The translations under genes and the position numbers were made by a program. From positions 1,094,313 through 1,158,312 of the forward strand of contig NW_006763139.1 in assembly GCF_000264905.1 (NCBI RefSeq): a DNA stretch of 64,000 nucleotides. The letters are read 5' to 3'. Under the pieces are notes generated by a model that saw only the letters and a list, made by a program, of their open reading frames with translations, was not told the DNA's origin and did not search any database. This DNA comes from Stereum hirsutum FP-91666 SS1 (lineage: Eukaryota; Basidiomycota; Agaricomycetes; Russulales; Stereaceae). Position 1 is the first letter of the stretch. Each line of letters opens with the position of its first letter. Of this stretch, positions 24,601-36,297 are shown piece by piece.

Positions 24601-26038
24601 CGTGAAAAAGGAGCCAGACCCAAATGTGGCCCAGCCGTCTGCGATCGACCCGTTCCAGGAGGCATTGAAAGACATGGCGAAAGGGAGAAAGGGATCGCCT
24701 GCTTCTGGACCTGCGTCGACGCCGCCGGGCGTAGGGACGCCACCGCCACCGCCACAAAAAGGTTTACAGGGCAAGAAGAAGAAGAGCGTCACATGGCCGG
24801 CGGAGGACCAGCTGGAGAAGGTGAAGTGGATTGAGAGGGCGATGTACGATGATGACGAGGGTTCTGTAGATGTTAGTCTTTTGTTCTTCATGAAGACCTT
24901 GTTACGGACTCGCGTGGGATTGATTTGTTTGCGTTTTTTTTTCTCTTTCGCTATACAGGGCTCGCATGCTTTGCATAATGTTCGTGATTATGATAGGGAC
25001 GAGGGTGCGGCGTTGCACGTCAACTCGCATCTCTTTGAAGAACTCATCGACTTTGTCGAACCTTCACGTAAGCACGAGACCCTTCACCATCTCCCCAGCG
25101 TACGTGCAATGACGATACTGACTGTCAATCGCTCTAGTGGTCGGATTCCCCGATGGCCTCGAAGTGCGCCCACGAGGTGAAGAATCCCAAGAAAAAGTCG
25201 TCCAAGAACAGCGGGAACAAACCGCGCTGGGCGCGATGTACCTCACCCCCCAACAGATCCCCGACTCACCCGCAGAACCCGCGATCCAGCTCACGCCGGA
25301 GCAGACGGACGAGAATGTGAAGGTGATGATGACGGGTCCCGAAGTCGACGGGTTGTTCTGGACGAATGCGCCTAGCGGGATGCATGAGGACGAGCATATG
25401 ATGGGTGGTGCAGGCGCTGGTGCTGGTCTGGGTGCGGGTGCGGGCGGTGGGACGCCGTCAGTCTCGGATTTGGTGGGGCAGCTTGCGGGCGTTGGGGCTC
25501 AGAGGCCGGGAATTGACCTAAGTGCACTGACGCAGTTGACGTCGATGGGGACGTCGTTGACGGCCGAACAGCTCAGTCAACTGGCGCAGTATATTACTGC
25601 TCAACGGCAGCAACAGCAGCAGCAGCCGCAAGCTCAACAGCCTAATGGGGCATGGGACCCGTACTATGCCGCTGGGGGGCAGGGACAGCAAGCATATCAG
25701 GACGCTGCTCCCCCGACTGGACCTGCGGGCCATGGTCCTGGAGAGCGAGATAAGCGATGGGCACCGCCAGATGGACCGGCGGGGTGGCAGAATGATGGAT
25801 TTGGGGGTGCGGGGAGGGGGAGAGGGGGAAGAGGAGGGGGTCGTGGTGGTGCGAGGTCGGAGGCGCATAGAGCCACTCGGTCTCGAATACCTTGTACGTT
25901 CTTTGCGAAGGGAAGGTCAGTGCTTTGTCTCTCTTACGTATGTGCGTTGGGATGTCGGTGCTGATTGGTTTTTGTTCTTTTACGTGGATTAGGTGCAGAT
26001 ATGGCGATCAGTGCGACTTCAGCCACGAGCTACCTTGA
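21655..26038 (+). CDS. PNUTS-like protein phosphatase 1-binding nuclear protein
   Basis: Likely counterpart of animal PNUTS (PPP1R10), a nuclear scaffold that targets PP1 to RNA polymerase II during termination. The start at 21655 gives MDMQYGNYWMQG, followed by a low-complexity Ser/Pro/Gln region. A TFIIS N-terminal-like helical domain follows (RKDQFLTSLKAALQPKEF to IGKIVRKIAKEVPIP). Next come an AKKRK basic stretch and a lysine/serine-rich linker. The PP1-docking motif sits in KKKSVTWPAEDQLEKVKW near 24780-24830, closely resembling the KTVTWPEE site of human PNUTS. A Gly/Gln-rich tail and an RGG-like segment precede a C-terminal CCCH zinc finger, PCTFFAKGRCRYGDQCDFSH, completed across the last intron; the stop is at 26036-26038. 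Three introns are unusually long here (355, 457 and 292 nt). The combination of domains makes the call firm, though a fungal gene name is not assigned. Confidence 0.85.
22886..23240 (+). other. Long intron (355 nt) in the PNUTS-like gene
   Basis: The donor gtgagt follows codons for PLLH and the acceptor tttgatgtag precedes ITDRLPFTGETLS, which restores the TFIIS-like domain. Part of the intron happens to be open in frame, so an uncorrected gene caller could read through it. Two further long introns lie at 23335-23791 and 23978-24269. Confidence 0.75.
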
Positions 26039-26059
26039 TGGATGCTTCGTGTCTTGTAT

Positions 26060-26278
26060 CAGCCGTTCCTGGGCATAATGAGAACCACAACTTTCCTTTC
26101 AGGCGCGCACAGAAAGGAAACGCGACCAAAATCCCAAACTGGATGCAGCTGGGTATGTCACATTTCGTGCTGTGTGCGTCGCAGCAAGCTGCTTCCTGTC
26201 TTGGACTTTGGGAGTGATGCCCTTTCCGAGTGCGCCTGAAAGAAAAGTTGTGATTCTCCTTATTTCCAGGGCCGGCTG
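26060..26278. repeat. 219-bp imperfect inverted-repeat (foldback/MITE-like) element
   Basis: The left arm begins CAGCCG at 26060 and the right arm ends CGGCTG at 26278. The arms pair over more than 50 bp: the left reads GAACCACAACTTTCCTTTC then AGGCGCGCAC, and the reverse complement of the right reads GAATCACAACTTTTCTTTC then AGGCGCACTC. It starts 22 bp after the PNUTS-like stop codon, so it probably lies in that transcript's 3' UTR and would fold into a hairpin. No transposase is encoded. A target-site duplication is not clear beyond possible TA-rich flanks. Confidence 0.75.
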
Positions 26279-26280
26279 TA

Positions 26281-27527
26281 ATATCGCAATGCACAGTAGT
26301 GCATACGTTCGTAGCGTCGTAGGGCGCTGCCGAATGCACCACCTTTTTTCTCAGATTAAGTATTGCCCCCAAATATGGTTCGCCCATCTTTACTTCGTTC
26401 TTCTTACCATCCTCCTCTGAGGCATGTATCGCATTCGTCCGTTCCTGAACTCTACTTACCTACCAATATTTGCCAATGTGTTATGTTTCTCTCTTGTTCG
26501 ACGTCTTTTCGACGGTCTATCCCTCATTCAAGTATCTTATTCCAGACATGCATATGAAATCTTAAACCATGACTCAAGCTCGACCATCAGTCTCCCTGCT
26601 GTCTGTCTTCTGTTCTCTCATGCTCGTCAGAGTCAACAGATCTCCGTCAGAGATCGTCATCCCTGACCCTTAGCTTGCAAGATCGTGGACAGAGCCAATA
26701 ACCATCGTTGACCGTACTCACTGCGAACCAACCTTAGCTCAACACCAGCGTACTAAATGTACACAGCTACCCCTCCGCTGTGACTATGTTTCCAAATCGC
26801 AATGGATTGATTGGTCGAACCGCGCCAAATATAGCAGCGACACTGGAGGGAAACGGGAAGAAAAAAAAATTGCAAGTAATACAGTACAGCAACAAGACAT
26901 AAGACAAAAGGGAAAAAAAAGGGAGGAGCACTGGATTCGAACGAAAAAAAATACTAAGCGGGAGAAGAGGAAAGAAAGAAGAGAGAAGAGACCTTGCTTG
27001 CTTATGGTCCAGACACTGACTAGTACTGCGAGAAAAGATGTCGATATGATAAATACCCAGCTGATAAAACAGACGATATAACAAAAAGCGACGGCACCGA
27101 TCCGAAGCGATCCACGAAGTACCGTCCAAACGGTGTGCGTGTGAGCATACTAGCTGGCGACAGGGGAGGAAGAAGGGAGATGGGTGCAGAAAACGACGAC
27201 GAGCGAGGATGACGAACGAGGATGAAATTTGCCAGCGAGTTGGAGGATGCGAGGGGAATAGTACAGTACAGTAATATTCTAGACAAAGCAGGCGAGAGGC
27301 GAGATCCACAAGATGACAGCCGACGATTGATGGATTGACATGATGAGCAAGCAAGTGAGAGGAGGAAACGCAGAGGGGGAGACTGATCCACAGAAAGAGG
27401 ACAAGACAAAACAGACAAAACAGAGAGAGAAAAAAAAGCAAGGGCAACGGAGCCACAGAAGATCCGCATTTCATCTCAGGGCGACCGAACCTTACCGACG
27501 AAACACAGCACGCCGTTCAGATACATA
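26281..27527. other. Convergent 3' flanks, no confirmed gene
   Basis: The interval lies between the 3' ends of the PNUTS-like gene (plus) and the LIM-binding gene (minus). A 235-codon minus frame (26767-27474) encodes a Leu/Phe/Ser-rich sequence produced by purine-rich plus-strand DNA. It shows no recognisable domain, so it is treated as chance. The interval includes several poly-A runs. Confidence 0.4.
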
Positions 27528-30500
27528 CTACCCACCCGCCGTACTCCGCCTTGCTTTTCTTGCAGCCCTCTTCGGCGGCGGTGGTCCATCTGCTCCATCG
27601 TCCGCATGGTGGGCCGCCGATTTTCTCTTCGACCCCGACTTCGCTGGGGGATGCGGATTAGCAGGCGGTGGCGGTGCAGGTGGGTTCGCCGCCGGTGCTG
27701 ACGAGCTAGTCCCTCCTGCATTCCCCGCTCCACCAGCACCACTGCCACCACCACCACTCCCACTCGCCAATGGGTTCGGTGCGTGCGCCTGCTGTGGCGT
27801 TCCCTTCGGTTTGTCGGGTGAAGCTGCGGCAGATACGGTGCCCGCACCTGGTGTGGGGTGATTTTGGACGGCAGTTGTGGGGGCGGTTGAGCCGCCAGAG
27901 ATACTGTTCGAGGAAGGGTTTGAGGCGTAGAGGGCTGACGTTGTAGGATGTGAGGGATCGCCGAAGGGTGGAGGGCCGCCGGTGGGGTTTACGGCGCCCG
28001 GATTGAGGGCTTGGAACTTTTTGACTTCGGCCGCGAACTGCTTGAGAGCCTCTGTGAACATAAAAATTCGTTTGAGCGACAACTTCTCTCACTGGTATCG
28101 CAATCAATGAATCCTACTCACGTATTGGACCCATCGGCGAGTCCTTGGAGAACGATATAAGCTCAGACATCTGTCCGACGCTCTCCGCAAGCTATCACCA
28201 ATCAAAAACATCAGCACTGTTGTAACAAAGAAGATCCCGAATGCAGAAACCTACCTCAAGACACCTCATCGTCGCCTGTGGAATTCCAAACGCGTTCACA
28301 GGCTCCGATGGCAAACTCACCCTCTCATAAATCACCCTCGAAGACTCCTCCCATTTCTCCTCCTGCCCCTGTCCCTGTCCCTGCTCCGTCTTCACCGTCA
28401 CCCCATTCATCACCGGCGTCTGCCCCCCAGTCGACCCACTCGCACTCGCATTCGAATTCTTCAACCTCGGCGTCTTCGGCGTCTGCGCCGCCGTCGACGA
28501 CCCGCTCGGACTCCCACTCATCCCCGCGACAGCACCGTTCCCACTCCCACCCACTCCCAATCCCAACCCAGGCTCCACTTTCGTCCCCTGCACCGCATCC
28601 ATACTGACGAACTTCTCAAACTTATTCGATCCGAAATCGATCATGCTGATCTTGAGCGTATGAGACGGATGGTTTGCGCTTCCCTGGGCGGAGGCGCCCG
28701 ATGCGGCTTGGTTGGGGATGACGAGGACGTGGGCGGTGAGAGGGCCACGAAGGGTGACGGTGTATCCGTTCGTGTACTTGTACGTCCAGATGGCGCCGAC
28801 GCATTCGACGACGGCGTGGTTTGCGGCGTAGAGGCGTTCACGGGCACCGTCGAGGGAGAGGGTCATGGATTTGACGCCGGATTGGGAGGTGACGAGGAAG
28901 AACCGAGGGAGAATCGGCGTGCCGATTTCTGTTGCACAAAGAACAAAGAAGGTTAAGAGCCATAAGGATGTTTGCTGAGACACAGAGACAGGAAAGCGAA
29001 AGCGAGAGATGACAGACCAAAGATCTTGGCCTCGGCCTGCTGGTTGTCTTTCCAGAGCGTGAGCTTGAGCGTGGCAGTCGGTAAAAAGTAGTCCTTGATG
29101 AGCTCTTCCCAATGCGACAGCTGCAGTCTCTGTAGAGTTCGAACGCAGAATGTGATATAAAAAAATCAGCAACGAACACATAGAGTAAATCATAAAATGC
29201 TGATACTAACCTTGGGATTCTCGTGCAGAAGTCCACTAAACTGTAACAACCTCAGGAGTGCCTGCCCAGCTCCAACCGCGCCCTGCACCCCGAAACTAGT
29301 CACACACGCAAAAGTAAAAAATCAGTCAGGCACATTTTCATCAGAATGGATTCGAAAGGCAGGAAACGAAGGAGAAAAAGAAATCAAACCAAAAACAAAA
29401 TACTCACTTCGAAATATGCCTCGGCGGAACACCCATCGGGGGTCCCGGCACTCCCCTCCTCATCCCCACCGCACCAGCACCACCAACCATACCCATCATC
29501 GTCGTATCCGGCGGTGTCCCCGCTCCTCCTTGCTGTTGCCCTTGCCCTTGCCCCTGTCCCTGTCCTTGTCCCGGCCCTTGTGGCGGTATCCCAACTGCGC
29601 CCATTCCTGCCGGTCCGCCCATGCCAACTCCTGGTCCGCCCATTCCTCCTGGACCACCCATTCCTCCGGGGCCACCCATACCCACTCCTGGTCCTGGTCC
29701 ACCTATCCCCGGTGGCGGTCTCGACGCTAACACCATCTGCCCTTGTCCTTGGCCTTGTCCGGGAGGACCGGGAGGTTGCCCGGGCTGTGGAGGCGGTTGA
29801 CCCATTTCTGACGGATTGCCGGGCTGGAGAGAAAGAGGAGGGGGAGGACCACCACCGTGCTGCATCTGCATCTGCTGCATATGTTGCTGCTGCTGATGCT
29901 GCTGTTGTTGGAGTTGCTGCTGATGTTGGAGCTGCTGTTGGAGGTGTTGCGGAGGATGTTGGGAGTGGGCGTGCATCTGCTGCTGCTGCTGCGATGGAGG
30001 AGGTTGGAGTCCAGGATGCGATTGGGATTGTTGTTGTGGAGGAGGCGGCGGTTGTAGTTGCTGCTGCTGTTGGTGGTGGTGGTGTTGTTGTTGCGGTGGC
30101 TGCTGCTGTTGCGACGGATGCTGTTGTTGTTGCTGTTGTTGCTGAACAGGCATCCCCATCGGCGGTCCCCCGATATTCGCAGGTCTCCCTTGTAACAACG
30201 TCGCATTCGCGGGCAACCCGCCTCCCTGTCCCGGTCCCGGTACAGGGATCGAATGCGAATGTGGATGCGTGTGCGGATGAGGAGTCCTCGAGGATCCGCT
30301 TTGCTGTGACGGGGGTCGGCCGGGGATAGGGATACTGTTCTGGGGACCAAGAGGGAGTTGTTGTGCGGACGAAGGCGGACGAGGGGGATTCATGCCGTTA
30401 TTTGGATGGGGGATGCCGTTCAATTGACCATTGTGCGGCGATTGCATATTAGAAGGCGAAGAATGATGGGAATGGGTCATGTGTGGCTGTTGGAGGGAGG

Positions 30501-31974
30501 GCGGCGGATGTTGTTGTTGTTGCTGTTGGGATAGATGCTGCTGTTGGGGAGTCGGGTGCTGCGACGGAGGACCGTGTTGCTGCTGTTGCTGCTGGTGAGG
30601 AGAGATGTTCATGGGTCGATGATGATGCTGCGACGGCGGTCGTGCAGGAGAGATACCCTGTTGTTGAGGCGGAGGCATACCGAAATGGTTTCCTCCTGGT
30701 CCCGGTCCTCCGCCTGGACCGCCACCCATGAAGCTATCGACGTTGGTAGGCGCGCCTTGCATCTGAGCAAACGTCTGAGCGGGTGTCATCTGGAACTCTG
30801 TACGAGTCGCTGAGCCAGGCGCACTAGAAGGACCACCGGGTGGCCCGCCGCCATTGCCGCCACCGCCCATTCCTTGTCCCATATCGAGCGACGGATTGGG
30901 TGGCGTTGGAGAAGGAAACATGAATTGATTGTTCTGACCGACCGATATTCGATTGCCGGGATGAGGCTGCATGCCCTGCGCGAACTGTGGTCCGTTCTGA
31001 TAGTTCATAAATAGCGAGTTTTCGGGTGATGGATTGTGGTTCTGGGGATGACTCGGTGGACGAGGGGAGGTGCCGATAGGCGGCTGTGGGTGTTGATGCT
31101 GGCTGGTGAGCGGCACCTGGTTCTGGAAGAGATGCTGTTGTCCGAGACCGGGCTGCATGACTCCGCCGGGGTGAGATTGGGAGAGCGAAGGATGTGGGTT
31201 GTGGTTGCCAGGCATCATGCCGGCCTGGCCTGACGTAGTGCGTCCCATACCCTGTGGCGGCATCCCGATGTGAGGAGGCGGACGGCCCATTCCCATTGGA
31301 TTCGAGGAGGACATATGGTTCGCCATCTGCTGCTGTCGATGTTGTTCGGAGACCTGTCGATTGGGGATGGGGCCGGGTGGCCCTTGCATGCTCATATGTT
31401 GTGATGGTGGTTGACCCGGTCGCATCTGGGCGCCCATCGCGAGGTTGAGGCCACCGAGAGGCCCCATATTATTAGGATGAAGACCGCCCATTGGGACGCC
31501 AGACTGGCCACCTCCGGGTTGAAGCTGGGGTTGGGACGCGACGCGACGGAGCTGACTTGCGGCACCTGGCGGCATCATGTTGGGAGTAAAACCGAGACCA
31601 GCGGGACCGAGGCCGTTCGTATGAGGGACGGGAGGGCTCGCGCCCTGGGGGGTCATGTTTTGGGGATTGTGGCCCTGCTGGAGGAGCTGCTGTTGGCGCT
31701 GGCGCTGCTGCTGTTGCTGGCCTGCTGCCTGCTGTGCGAGGAAGAGATTTGCGGATGGCTGGCCTGGGAGTTGGTTTGGGTTTGAGTGCTGAGGGCCGAG
31801 GTAGGCCATCGAGTTCATTCCGGCAGGGTTGTTGGGGAGCATATTCATGTGTGGCTGGTTCTGTGGCTGCTGCCCGGGCTGCGGGGGGAAGGCTGAGGGG
31901 TTGATGCCGAGCATGTTGCCTCCTGCGATGTTGTGCATGCCCGGGGTGCGCATCATGTCTGGCCGGACGTTCAT
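27528..31974 (-). CDS. Glutamine-rich LIM-domain-binding (Ldb/SEUSS-like) transcriptional co-regulator
   Basis: Nuclear adaptor of the LIM-domain-binding family; fungal relatives (Mfg1/PtaB) act with Flo8/Som1-type factors in morphogenesis and adhesion. The chosen start at 31974 gives MNVRPDMMRTPGMHN; the frame is open further upstream, but that would run into the IMP3 promoter. A single exon of about 2.5 kb encodes an Asn/Pro/Gly/Gln-rich region with long polyglutamine tracts (plus-strand CTG/TGT repeats, about 29870-30140). After an intron near 29300-29405 the Ldb-like domain follows: VGAGQALLRLLQFSGLLHEN, SHWEELIKDYFLPTATLKLT, GTPILPRFFLVTSQSGVKSM. Its end is AFGIPQATMRCLELAESVGQ, then IEALKQFAAEVKKFQALNPG. 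The C-terminus is basic (KRAARKARRSTAGG), a probable nuclear signal. Family assignment rests on the Ldb core; the DNA-binding partner cannot be told from this window. Confidence 0.8.
29870..30140. repeat. Trinucleotide (CAG/CTG-type) repeat tract encoding polyglutamine
   Basis: Imperfect CTG/TTG/GTT-type triplets on the plus strand read as CAG/CAA glutamine codons on the minus strand in the LIM-binding gene. Mixed CAG and CAA codons with interruptions point to selection for glutamine rather than a pure slipping microsatellite. Smaller tracts recur near 30500-30600 and 31680-31740. Confidence 0.8.
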
Positions 31975-32389
31975 GGCGAGCTGCGAAACCGGCTGGGAGG
32001 ACGCGAGGGCGTTGTCGAGCGCGAACGGGAAGCTGTGCTCCAGGATGGGCACCCGATTAGCATAAGGCAACGCTCGCAGAGCAGACGGAGACTGCCTACA
32101 AGACGCGTGCGAAACGATCGCCGGGTCGGGACGGCGGGGCTGCTGCAGCGCGGGCACGCTCGCTCGTCGTGGGGGTCGAGAAAAAGGAGGCGGGGCGCTG
32201 TGGTCGACGGCGGGGGAGAAGTTGTCGTCGCTGTCGTTGGCGGCGGAGACGAAGAGGTGGATGGGAGGCGATGCTGAGTGCGGGCAGCGAAGGGGAAGCT
32301 TCGGGGACGGCTCCCACGCTCGCTCGTTGACCGCCACGCGTCGGCCAGACGCTCCGGCCACGCTCCGGCGCCTTTCTCTGCAAACGACG
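31975..32389. promoter_or_regulatory. Shared promoter interval of LIM-binding and IMP3 genes
   Basis: This 415-bp interval lies between two diverging start codons. The minus frame of the LIM-binding gene stays open through it, so its true start could lie further upstream. No TATA box was identified. Confidence 0.45.
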
Positions 32390-33379
32390 ATGGTCAGGCA
32401 GCTCAAGCACCACGAGCAGAAGCTCCTCAAGAAGGTCGACTTTCTCAACGTATGTTTTTCTCTTATGTTTTTCTTGCCACATCCCTCATCTTTTTGCAGT
32501 GGAAGCAAGATGCAAATCTTCGCGAGATCAAGGTTATGCGCCGGTACCACATCCAGGACAGAGAAGACTACCACAAGTAAAACACGCCTCCAACTTCTTT
32601 TCCTATCCCATCCCTAACCATGCCTTCAACAGATACAATAAACTATGTGGCTCCCTGCGCTCCCTAGCCCACCGCCTCTCCCTCCTCCCGGCCCAGGACC
32701 CATTCCGCGCCCGCATGGAGGGCCAGGTCCTCTCCAAGCTCTTCGACATGGGCGTCCTCAACGCCCAGGCCAAGCTCAGCGACGTAGACAACAAGCTCAC
32801 CGTCGCAGCCTTCTGTCGCAGGCGCCTCGCCGTCATCATGGTCGTGGCGAAAATGGCAGAAACTGTTAGCGCGGTATGTAAACCTCCCCCTTGTTCCCCG
32901 TTCTTGTTCCGCAGGGGTGGGAAGATTGTCTTGACATGGTTTCGAGTGAATTCGAGACCTTTGAGCAGTGAGGTTGCGAGGCTTTATATTTCGTGCAGAA
33001 AAAGAGTCGCGGTGCAGCCCAGAAGGAGCCGCGCATCTTCAATTCATCAATACTCATGCGCCCTTCTAATTTTGCAGGCGGTCAAGTTCATCGAACAAGG
33101 TCACGTACGCGTCGGTCCAGATATGATCACTGATCCAGCCTACCTCGTAACACGGTATGTCTTCCCGCTTCCCGCTTTCGAATATCCCGAGCGTTAAACA
33201 ATGCATTTGACGCCGATTATCAGACACATGGAAGACTTCGTGACCTGGGTAGACACCTCGAAGTTGAAGAGGACTGTCATGAGCTACAACGACGAGGTCG
33301 GTCCCTTTTGCTCGCTTCTTCCAGCGATGATGCTGACCGCCACTACTCTTCACAGCTCGACGACTTCGACCTTCTATAG
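32390..33379 (+). CDS. IMP3: U3 small nucleolar ribonucleoprotein IMP3
   Basis: Nucleolar component of the small-subunit processome that helps U3 snoRNA pair with pre-18S rRNA. The start at 32390 gives MVRQLKHHEQKLLKKVDFLN, the near-invariant IMP3 N-terminus. Exon 1 ends at 32449 and exon 2 starts at 32500 (WKQDANLREIKVMRRYHIQD), then YNKLCGSLRSLAHRLSLLP. The S4 RNA-binding domain spans LSDVDNKLTVAAFCRRRLAV to AVKFIEQGHVRVGPDMITDP and DPAYLVTR, joined to HMEDFVTWVDTSKLKRTVMS. The final exon ends LDDFDLL with the stop at 33377-33379. Length (about 180 residues) and all splice joints match the family. It lies head-to-head with the LIM-binding gene. Confidence 0.95.
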
Positions 33380-33394
33380 TCTCCCTTTTTCTCA

Positions 33395-34030
33395 CCACGC
33401 TCGGTACGATTACACTCCTCTTCCTCGACAGAGACTGGACCTCACCCGCGATGCCTCACCCGATCGCCGTCTTCCCTCCTCGTCTTCCCTCCTCGTTGAC
33501 TTGCCCATGCGCTCGGTCGATCACCGGCCGTGGCCATATGCCACCCCCAGTTCCACGTCTAAAAAGCTAAAAGCTACCCGCCAAAGGCCAAAACCGAAAC
33601 TGAACCCAAAAAGTATCATAATCTCTCTCGGGTATAACAATAACTTATTCGGTGTACGTCTCTTTGTCTCGCTGCTTGCTTTGTGTCTTCGTGTCTTTGT
33701 ATGGTTATGATTCGTTCGGTGCTTTGACTTTCTCATGATGCGTGTGAGATCGAATGCTGAATGCTGCATTGTTGTATTCTACGTTCTATGACTGGACGTT
33801 CGCGTGCGGTCCAGCCGATTTTACGTGACAGTCGGACGTGTCGTGGGTCATGGTCGCGATTCGGATCATGATCATGCAGTCCAGGTCTCTACCAGTGCCA
33901 ACTGAGCATCATACAAGATATGACGGCGATAATTGTCTGGCGCTACGTACACAGTCCTACCCGATTTTTATTAAAGGACTTCGTTTATTCTAACGAAGAC
34001 TCAGACTCAAATCATTGGACCTTCATCCAT
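33395..34030. repeat. Copy 1 of a 0.9-kb-spaced non-coding direct duplication
   Basis: This segment just downstream of IMP3 is repeated, diverged but collinear, at about 34297-34965. Shared landmarks include GCCTCACCC.ATCGCC near 33450, TCTCATGATGCG near 33731 and TCGAATGCTGAATGCTG at 33750. The offset between copies is about 890-905 bp. Neither copy has a credible open frame. Confidence 0.7.
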
Positions 34031-34296
34031 GACTCCTCTTCACTTCATTGCCACCGTGACTGCCCATTGCTCTGATCCCCCGTCCCCCTGCCGTCTACGC
34101 TCCAATTCATACGCCTCTTGCGTCAAAAGGGCTTCGCGAATGAGCGTGTGTGCGACTCGATCACCCGTTGCCCCGCTTTCAAGACATCTGCTACTCGGTA
34201 CTCAATGCGGAACGCAATCAATCGCTTCGATTGCCTCTTTGGGATCTATTGTCCTTTCTGGGATATATAAATAAGGGCGTGTCCGGAATCGCTTCA

Positions 34297-34965
34297 CGTA
34301 CGGACACGAAAAACCACACCTCTCTTCCTCGTCAGGACAGTCGGATATCCTTCTCCTTCGTCCTACCCTCACCGGTCACCCGCGACGCCTCACCCAATCG
34401 CCATCTTCCCTCCCTCGTCCTCGTCCTCGTCGACTCGCGCACGCCCTGCGTTCATCGCCCTCAGTTTCACGTTTCAAAACCTATCTGCTAAAGCCAACAC
34501 CGAATCTGAAACTGAAGCCAAAAAGGTATCGTGTTTTCTCGAGCGTATGGGGTATGAAGGTGTACGTGCCTTTGTCTTGCCGCTTGCTTCGTGTCTCTGT
34601 CTTGTTCGTCGGTGCTTTCTCATGATGCGATTGGATGAGATCGAATGCTGAATGCTGTATTGTTGTGTCCTACGTTCCATGGATTTGCGTGCAGTCCAGC
34701 CGGGACGCGTCATGGGTCGTGGGTCGTGGACGTGATCCGTATCATGCTCCCGACCGTGGTTCAGGACTATATCACCGACTGAGCACCATACACCATATGA
34801 TGGTGATGGTGACGGTGACGGTAACCTCTTGCGCTATGTACAGCACACAGTCCAATCGTATTCTATTCGTCTCTTGTCAAAGGACTTTTTGGCTCTATCA
34901 TGCTCATTGCTCGCGTTCTTGACTAACCTAAGGCTGGCTCGAAGTCAGACTATCTATCGAGCCTT
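34297..34965. repeat. Copy 2 of the 0.9-kb-spaced non-coding direct duplication
   Basis: Diverged direct copy of 33395-34030, with TCTCATGATGCG at about 34618, TCGAATGCTGAATGCTG at 34641 and CAAAGGAC near 34878 in the same order. Small insertions and deletions shift the offset along the copy. No coding capacity was recognised. Confidence 0.7.
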
Positions 34966-36297
34966 CGACGTACAACAATCCACCCACGCGTCTTCTTCGT
35001 AACTGTAACGTCGTCACCGTGACACTGACTGTGCCGTGTCGATTCCTGTCTGCTACTCATGACCAATACTACCCCCATGACGAACGCGCAATCGCTCTGG
35101 GATTTAGACACAAGGGCGCAGTGGCCGGATCCGTCCTATGTGCTACACGAACACAGAAGGTACAGCGGACCTTGAGACTCCTGAGTCGTCGTGTCCAATT
35201 GCGACCACTCCTCTTTGGTTGACAGTCGGAAAAAATCGGAGAATATTCATCTTCAGGTCTCGATGCAGGACTACTCGCCGATCATGACCTCAGGCTGTCC
35301 GAGTTTCTGCGGGGCTATACCGACATGATGACACGGTGGCACTGAGCCCGTTTTCCCTTCGTTTCTTTCCATTGACTATCTTCCGGATATGAGAGGTTAG
35401 GGATTGCGCCAGCGCGATAAAGATGCAAGAGCGATACCTGAGCCTTAGGCGTGAACGAAGACGAAGGCATGAGACCTCTGCGTTTGTATGTGAGCGAGGT
35501 TCGGGTCACACTGTTGCACACATGAATGACGATGTGGCCCGACTTCGCCGGCCGTGACTTCGCCTCAGGTTCAAAGCATTCTACCCATCTGTTTGTAAGT
35601 ATGTCGTGATGCTTCAGTTTTCATCATCGCGATAAGCACGACTGGCAGTGCATCTACGAACTCACCGTGACACCCATCGACGTTCGCTCTGCTATTACGC
35701 CACCCTCGCGCCCGACTTGGGCCCCTTTGCCTCCCTTTGCTGATAATCGTCCCGTTGGCAGGTACTTCCACCCATGTTGCCTGACTGGTCGGTCGTGTTG
35801 CATATCGCCTCCAGCCCGCCTTGCTTGCTTGTGTAACTCCCTTACCGTTCTCTCTCGCCCCATTGTGGATGTCTTTGTATCGTTTGCGAAGCGCTGCGCC
35901 AGACGACTCGGAGTCAGAGCACTGGTGAAGAGGAGTATGGTTTTCTGTGGCCTTCTTCGTCGCACTCCCATGACTGAGATCCAACTTCCGTCTGCATATT
36001 CAACTGTCGCGGGTACGATAGCTCCAACCTACTTACGGCCAGTGACCTTCTCTTGTGACAGACAATGCTATTGGAAGAGGACAGCATAGTTATATTGGGG
36101 ATATATCGGAAAGATCGAGCATGGTAGTGTACAAGAGCATAAGACATAGAATGTACGAGGAGCAGATAGAAAAAGCATTGTGAGAACTTAAACCCGAATA
36201 CATATGCGAGATGAACGACACAGCAACAAATGAAAACAGACAAGTCCGACCATACGAATGAGTGACAGCGAGAGAGAGAGAGAGAGATCCGGGCCTC
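34966..36297. other. Non-coding interval 3' of the crinkler-like gene
   Basis: About 1.3 kb with only short frames (up to 140 codons at 35667-36089) and no recognised domain. It includes the 3' flank of the minus-strand crinkler-like gene and a short (AG)n run at about 36270-36287. Confidence 0.4.

Noticed and set aside
24004..24891. 295-codon open frame on the minus strand across the PNUTS-like gene
   Set aside because: It runs antisense through the lysine/serine-rich exon and an intron of the plus-strand gene; composition mirrors the sense codons and no domain is seen.
26925..26945. tRNA-like B-box sequence (GGATTCGAAC)
   Set aside because: No acceptor stem, A-box or cloverleaf could be drawn around it on either strand.
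26767..27474. 235-codon minus-strand frame rich in Leu, Phe and Ser
   Set aside because: It arises from purine-rich plus-strand DNA with poly-A runs, has no domain or splice partner, and lies in converging 3' flanks.
29346..30329. 327-codon plus-strand frame opposite the polyglutamine exon
   Set aside because: It is an alternative reading of triplet repeats (Val/Ala/Leu-rich) antisense to the Ldb-like gene.
36270..36287. (AG)n run considered as a possible regulatory element
   Set aside because: It is a short simple repeat in a 3' flank with no further support.
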